Source of the DNA: Armatimonadota bacterium
GTDB taxonomy: Bacteria > Armatimonadota > HRBIN16
Direction: 5' to 3'
Assembly (NCBI GenBank): GCA_026003175.1
Contig: BPGT01000002.1
Span: 496,001-560,000, forward strand
Length of the DNA stretch: 64,000 bases
Below the pieces are notes generated by a model. It was not told where the DNA came from. It saw nothing but the letters and a program-made list of their open reading frames with translations, and searched no databases. Of this stretch, positions 61,643 through 64,000 are shown piece by piece (the first letter of the stretch is position 1; the number at the start of each line of letters is the position of its first letter). The position numbers were made by a program, and so were the translations under genes.

Positions 61643-62776
61643 ATGTCGTGGCAGCGGATTCGGCATCTGATACGCAAGGAGTTCATCCAGTTACGGCGCG
61701 ACCCAAGGATGCTGCGGCTGGTTATCGTTGCGCCCATTGTCCAGCTCATTATCTTCGGTTATGCGGTCACTACCGACATCAAGCATATCCCGACCGCCGT
61801 GATCGACGCCGACCGAAGCCGCGAGAGCAGGGATCTGGTTGCCCGCTTCAGCAACACTGGCTATTTCGAGGTGGTTGTCGTACTGGAGCGTCCTCAAGAT
61901 CTTGCGCCCCTCATGGATAACGGCAGAGTGCAGGCGGGCGTGCATATCCCTCACGGCTTTGCGAAGAGTCTGGCACGCGGCGAGAGCGTACCACTGCAGA
62001 TTATCGTGGACGGCACCGATTCGACAACGGCGAGTATGGTGCTGGGCTATGCTTCTGGTGTGTTGAGGCGGTATGCGGAAGAAATCATGGGTGAGAGGTT
62101 GCAACGGCTCAGGGTGAAGCTGGTACGCCTGCCCGTGATAGAGGAGCGCACACGCGTGTGGTTCAATCCCGAACTCAAAAGCGTGAACTACATGGTGCCA
62201 GGTGTGCTGTGCACCATTCTGCTCATCGTGACGATGGTATTAACCTCTATGGCTATCGTACGGGAGCGCGAGATCGGCACGCTGGAGCAGATTATCGTTA
62301 CCCCTGTTCGGGCGACGGAACTGATGGCAGGTAAGACTATTCCCTTTGTCCTGATTGGGTTCGTGGATATGGTGTTGATTCTGCTGGTAGCCACGCTCTG
62401 GTTCCGTGTCCCATTGAAGGGAAGCCTGTTGCTCCTCTTCGCGCTGGCGGTCGTCTTCCTGCTCACCACGCTGGGCGCAGGGCTGTTTATCTCCACCGTG
62501 TCGCATACGCAACAGCAGGCGATGATGACCGCTTTCTTTATCATGTTGCCATCCATTCTGCTGTCGGGCTTCATGTTTCCTATTGAGAACATGCCTCGAG
62601 TTATCCAGTGGGTAACGTATCTCATCCCCCTGCGCTATTTCCTGAACATCGTTCGCGGTATCTTCCTGAAGGGGGTTGGACTGGAAGTGCTGTGGGGCGA
62701 CGTGCTGGCGCTGCTGGTGACTGGGCTGATACTTTTCAGCCTGGCGAGCTTACGCTTTACAAAGAGGATGGGATAG
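61643..62776 (+). CDS. ABC-2 type permease (YbhR-like)
   Basis: 377 residues, the same length as its upstream neighbour and clearly a paralogue: IRKEFIQLRRDPRMLRLVI, an extracellular domain with VDGTDSTTASMVLGYASG, then TSMAIVREREIGTLEQIIVTP and LFISTVSHTQQQAMMTAFF. The two probably form a heterodimer. The operon ends here, eight bases before a family A palindrome. Confidence 0.92.
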   Translation: MSWQRIRHLIRKEFIQLRRDPRMLRLVIVAPIVQLIIFGYAVTTDIKHIPTAVIDADRSRESRDLVARFSNTGYFEVVVVLERPQDLAPLMDNGRVQAGVHIPHGFAKSLARGESVPLQIIVDGTDSTTASMVLGYASGVLRRYAEEIMGERLQRLRVKLVRLPVIEERTRVWFNPELKSVNYMVPGVLCTILLIVTMVLTSMAIVREREIGTLEQIIVTPVRATELMAGKTIPFVLIGFVDMVLILLVATLWFRVPLKGSLLLLFALAVVFLLTTLGAGLFISTVSHTQQQAMMTAFFIMLPSILLSGFMFPIENMPRVIQWVTYLIPLRYFLNIVRGIFLKGVGLEVLWGDVLALLVTGLILFSLASLRFTKRMG

Positions 62777-62783
62777 CGGTGGC

Positions 62784-62813
62784 TCCCCTCTCCCGAAATG
62801 GCGGGAGAGGGGA
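62784..62813. repeat. Family A palindrome between convergent genes
   Basis: TCCCCTCTCCCG (62784-62795) and CGGGAGAGGGGA (62802-62813), perfect 12-base arms, loop AAATGG. It lies between the stops of the YbhR-like gene and dnaN and shares its CTCTCCCG arm with the copy at 4531. Confidence 0.8.
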
Positions 62814-62824
62814 TAAGGGAGTGC

Positions 62825-63943
62825 CTATGTCAGCGCCATCGGCATTAACACGCACAGATAGTTATCCTGGTCCACCGGACGTATCACGGCAGGGCGCAGT
62901 GATTCGGTCAGTTCGAGGTGCACACCCTCCGAGTCTATCACGTTGAGCACATCGATCAGGTAGCGGGCGTTGAACGCTACCGTGATATCATCTCCTTCGC
63001 GCACCACTTCCACCTCTTCGTGCGCTTTGCCCGACTGTCCGCTTTCCGCCTCGATAATCAGATATTCGCCGTTGGTGCTGAGGATGAGACGATTGCTGAT
63101 GTCCCGGGCGACGAGGCTGGCACGGCGCACAGCGCGCAAGAACTCCTCCGTAGCGAGAGTCAGCCGTTTGGTGTAGGCGGTGGGGATGACGCGTTGGTAG
63201 GCGGGGAACTGACCATCAATCAGGCGGGTGATCAGGAAGGTGCGTCGCGAGTCGTCTACAGGGCGGAAGGCAGCCTGTTGCTTACCGATTTGCACCTCTA
63301 CCTCGCCTTCGTAGTCGCCCACAATACGCCCCAGCTCGTTCATCGCACGAGCAGGGATAACCGCTGCGATAGGTGTTTCCAACGCGTTGACGCCTACCGG
63401 ATGCGAGCGCACGGTCAACCGGTGTGTGTCGGTAGCGACCATACGCAGCGTCACGCCGTCGTACTCCACCAGCACACCCGTCAGGATAGCGCGGGTTTCC
63501 TCCGTGCTCACCGCGAAGATGGTTTGCTTGATCATCTCTTTGAGGGTGTCGGCGGGCACGGTGAAGCTGGTGGCATCGCTGACCTCGGGCAGGGAAGGGT
63601 ACTCTGCCGGCGACAGCCCGAGCAGCTTGTACTCCGAGCGCTCACAGGTGATTTGTACCGCATGGGTGGCGTCATCGCTCATCTTGATTTCCGCGTCGGG
63701 TAGAGAGGAGAGCACCTCCTGCGTCAGGCGAGCGGGCACGGTGGCTTCACCCGGCATCTCTACCGTCGCAGGCACAAAACACTCGATGCCGATTTCGAGG
63801 TCGGTAGCGGTCAGTTTCACACCATCGCCTTCGGCGTTGAGATGGATGTGTTGCAGGATAGGTAGTGAGCTGCGTCCGCTGACAGCATGCGCTACCGTCT
63901 GCACGCCTTCCAGCAGTTCTTTACGAGTGGTGGTGACTTTCAT
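62825..63943 (-). CDS. dnaN: DNA polymerase III beta sliding clamp DnaN
   Basis: Ring-shaped processivity factor. ATG 63943 follows GGGAGG at seven bases; a 17-residue longer frame has no site. The 372-residue product has three clamp domains. Typical features are MKVTTTRKELLEGVQTVAHAV, NAEGDGVKLTATDLEIGIE, ATDTHRLTVRS, and the C-terminal PVDQDNYLCVLMPMAL with the conserved Met-Pro near the end. dnaA often lies upstream, which would be beyond the right edge. Confidence 0.97.
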   Translation of the reverse strand: MKVTTTRKELLEGVQTVAHAVSGRSSLPILQHIHLNAEGDGVKLTATDLEIGIECFVPATVEMPGEATVPARLTQEVLSSLPDAEIKMSDDATHAVQITCERSEYKLLGLSPAEYPSLPEVSDATSFTVPADTLKEMIKQTIFAVSTEETRAILTGVLVEYDGVTLRMVATDTHRLTVRSHPVGVNALETPIAAVIPARAMNELGRIVGDYEGEVEVQIGKQQAAFRPVDDSRRTFLITRLIDGQFPAYQRVIPTAYTKRLTLATEEFLRAVRRASLVARDISNRLILSTNGEYLIIEAESGQSGKAHEEVEVVREGDDITVAFNARYLIDVLNVIDSEGVHLELTESLRPAVIRPVDQDNYLCVLMPMALT

Positions 63944-64000
63944 TAGGAACCTCCCAATCCAGATTTTCCGTTTACGGCAGGTTGAAGCCTGCACACCGAG

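Overview
The window is about 58% G+C and gene-dense. It comes from a flagellated Gram-negative-type bacterium, most likely a member of the Armatimonadota. This is an inference from the mix of genes: a Bacillus-like order of flagellar genes, secreted glycosidase-like proteins ending in a two-repeat dockerin-like tail with LFDFG signatures, a PEP-CTERM protein with HAF repeats, many small carbohydrate-related genes (GH29, DUF2961/GH172, Gfo/Idh/MocA, PhyH), and an RpoD-DnaG pair. No 16S gene is present to confirm it.

Layout. 1-8103 (minus strand): flagellar operon read fliK, flgD, a TIGR02530-type gene, flgE, flbD, motA, motB, fliL, fliM, fliN/Y, then a partial fliO-like gene running off the left edge. 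8450-13881 (plus): a GH18/deacetylase/glycosyltransferase fusion coupled to a secreted glycosidase-like protein with a dockerin-like tail. 13938-14034: tRNA-Ser(GCT). 14144-17500 (minus): PhyH dioxygenase, alpha-L-fucosidase, Gfo/Idh/MocA oxidoreductase. 17611-21876 (minus): TrmH/SpoU methyltransferase, DUF2227-like protein, rpoD, dnaG. 21939-28425: collagen-like protein, putative lipoprotein, DUF4380-like protein, secA. 28426-32638: HAF-repeat PEP-CTERM protein, an orphan dockerin-like remnant, PD-(D/E)XK nuclease, ACT protein, a malate/lactate dehydrogenase homologue, cobalamin adenosyltransferase.

33058-40307 (plus) is the most notable block. Behind a near-consensus promoter lie a NarK-type transporter, a short NarG-like molybdenum subunit, one polypeptide that fuses a NarH-like Fe-S subunit to a c-type cytochrome domain and a NarI-like membrane anchor, a Rieske protein and a complete cytochrome b with the PEWY motif. 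Together they look like a self-contained respiratory chain from quinol, through a bc-type module and cytochrome c, to an oxyanion (probably nitrate) reductase. No NarJ-type chaperone is visible in the cluster.

40431-48491 holds a nuclease, a sugar isomerase/epimerase, an FGGY kinase broken by one extra base in a G run, a membrane DnaJ-domain protein, a zinc-ribbon protein, a large GH-A-like glycosidase and a DUF2961/GH172 protein. 48556-56086 holds ksgA, a YabE-like G5/3D protein with a structured leader, hypF, a double methyltransferase, and hypB-hypA-hydrogenase protease. The hydrogenase itself is not in the window. 56551-62776 is a TetR-regulated efflux operon (HlyD adaptor, two ABC ATPases, two ABC-2 permeases). 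dnaN closes the window on the minus strand.

Between genes there are at least seven copies of a CCCCTCTCC/CCCTTCCCT palindrome family and four or five copies of a second dispersed element (GGCTCGGCAGGAGCCTCG type). These look like small non-coding mobile or structural repeats.
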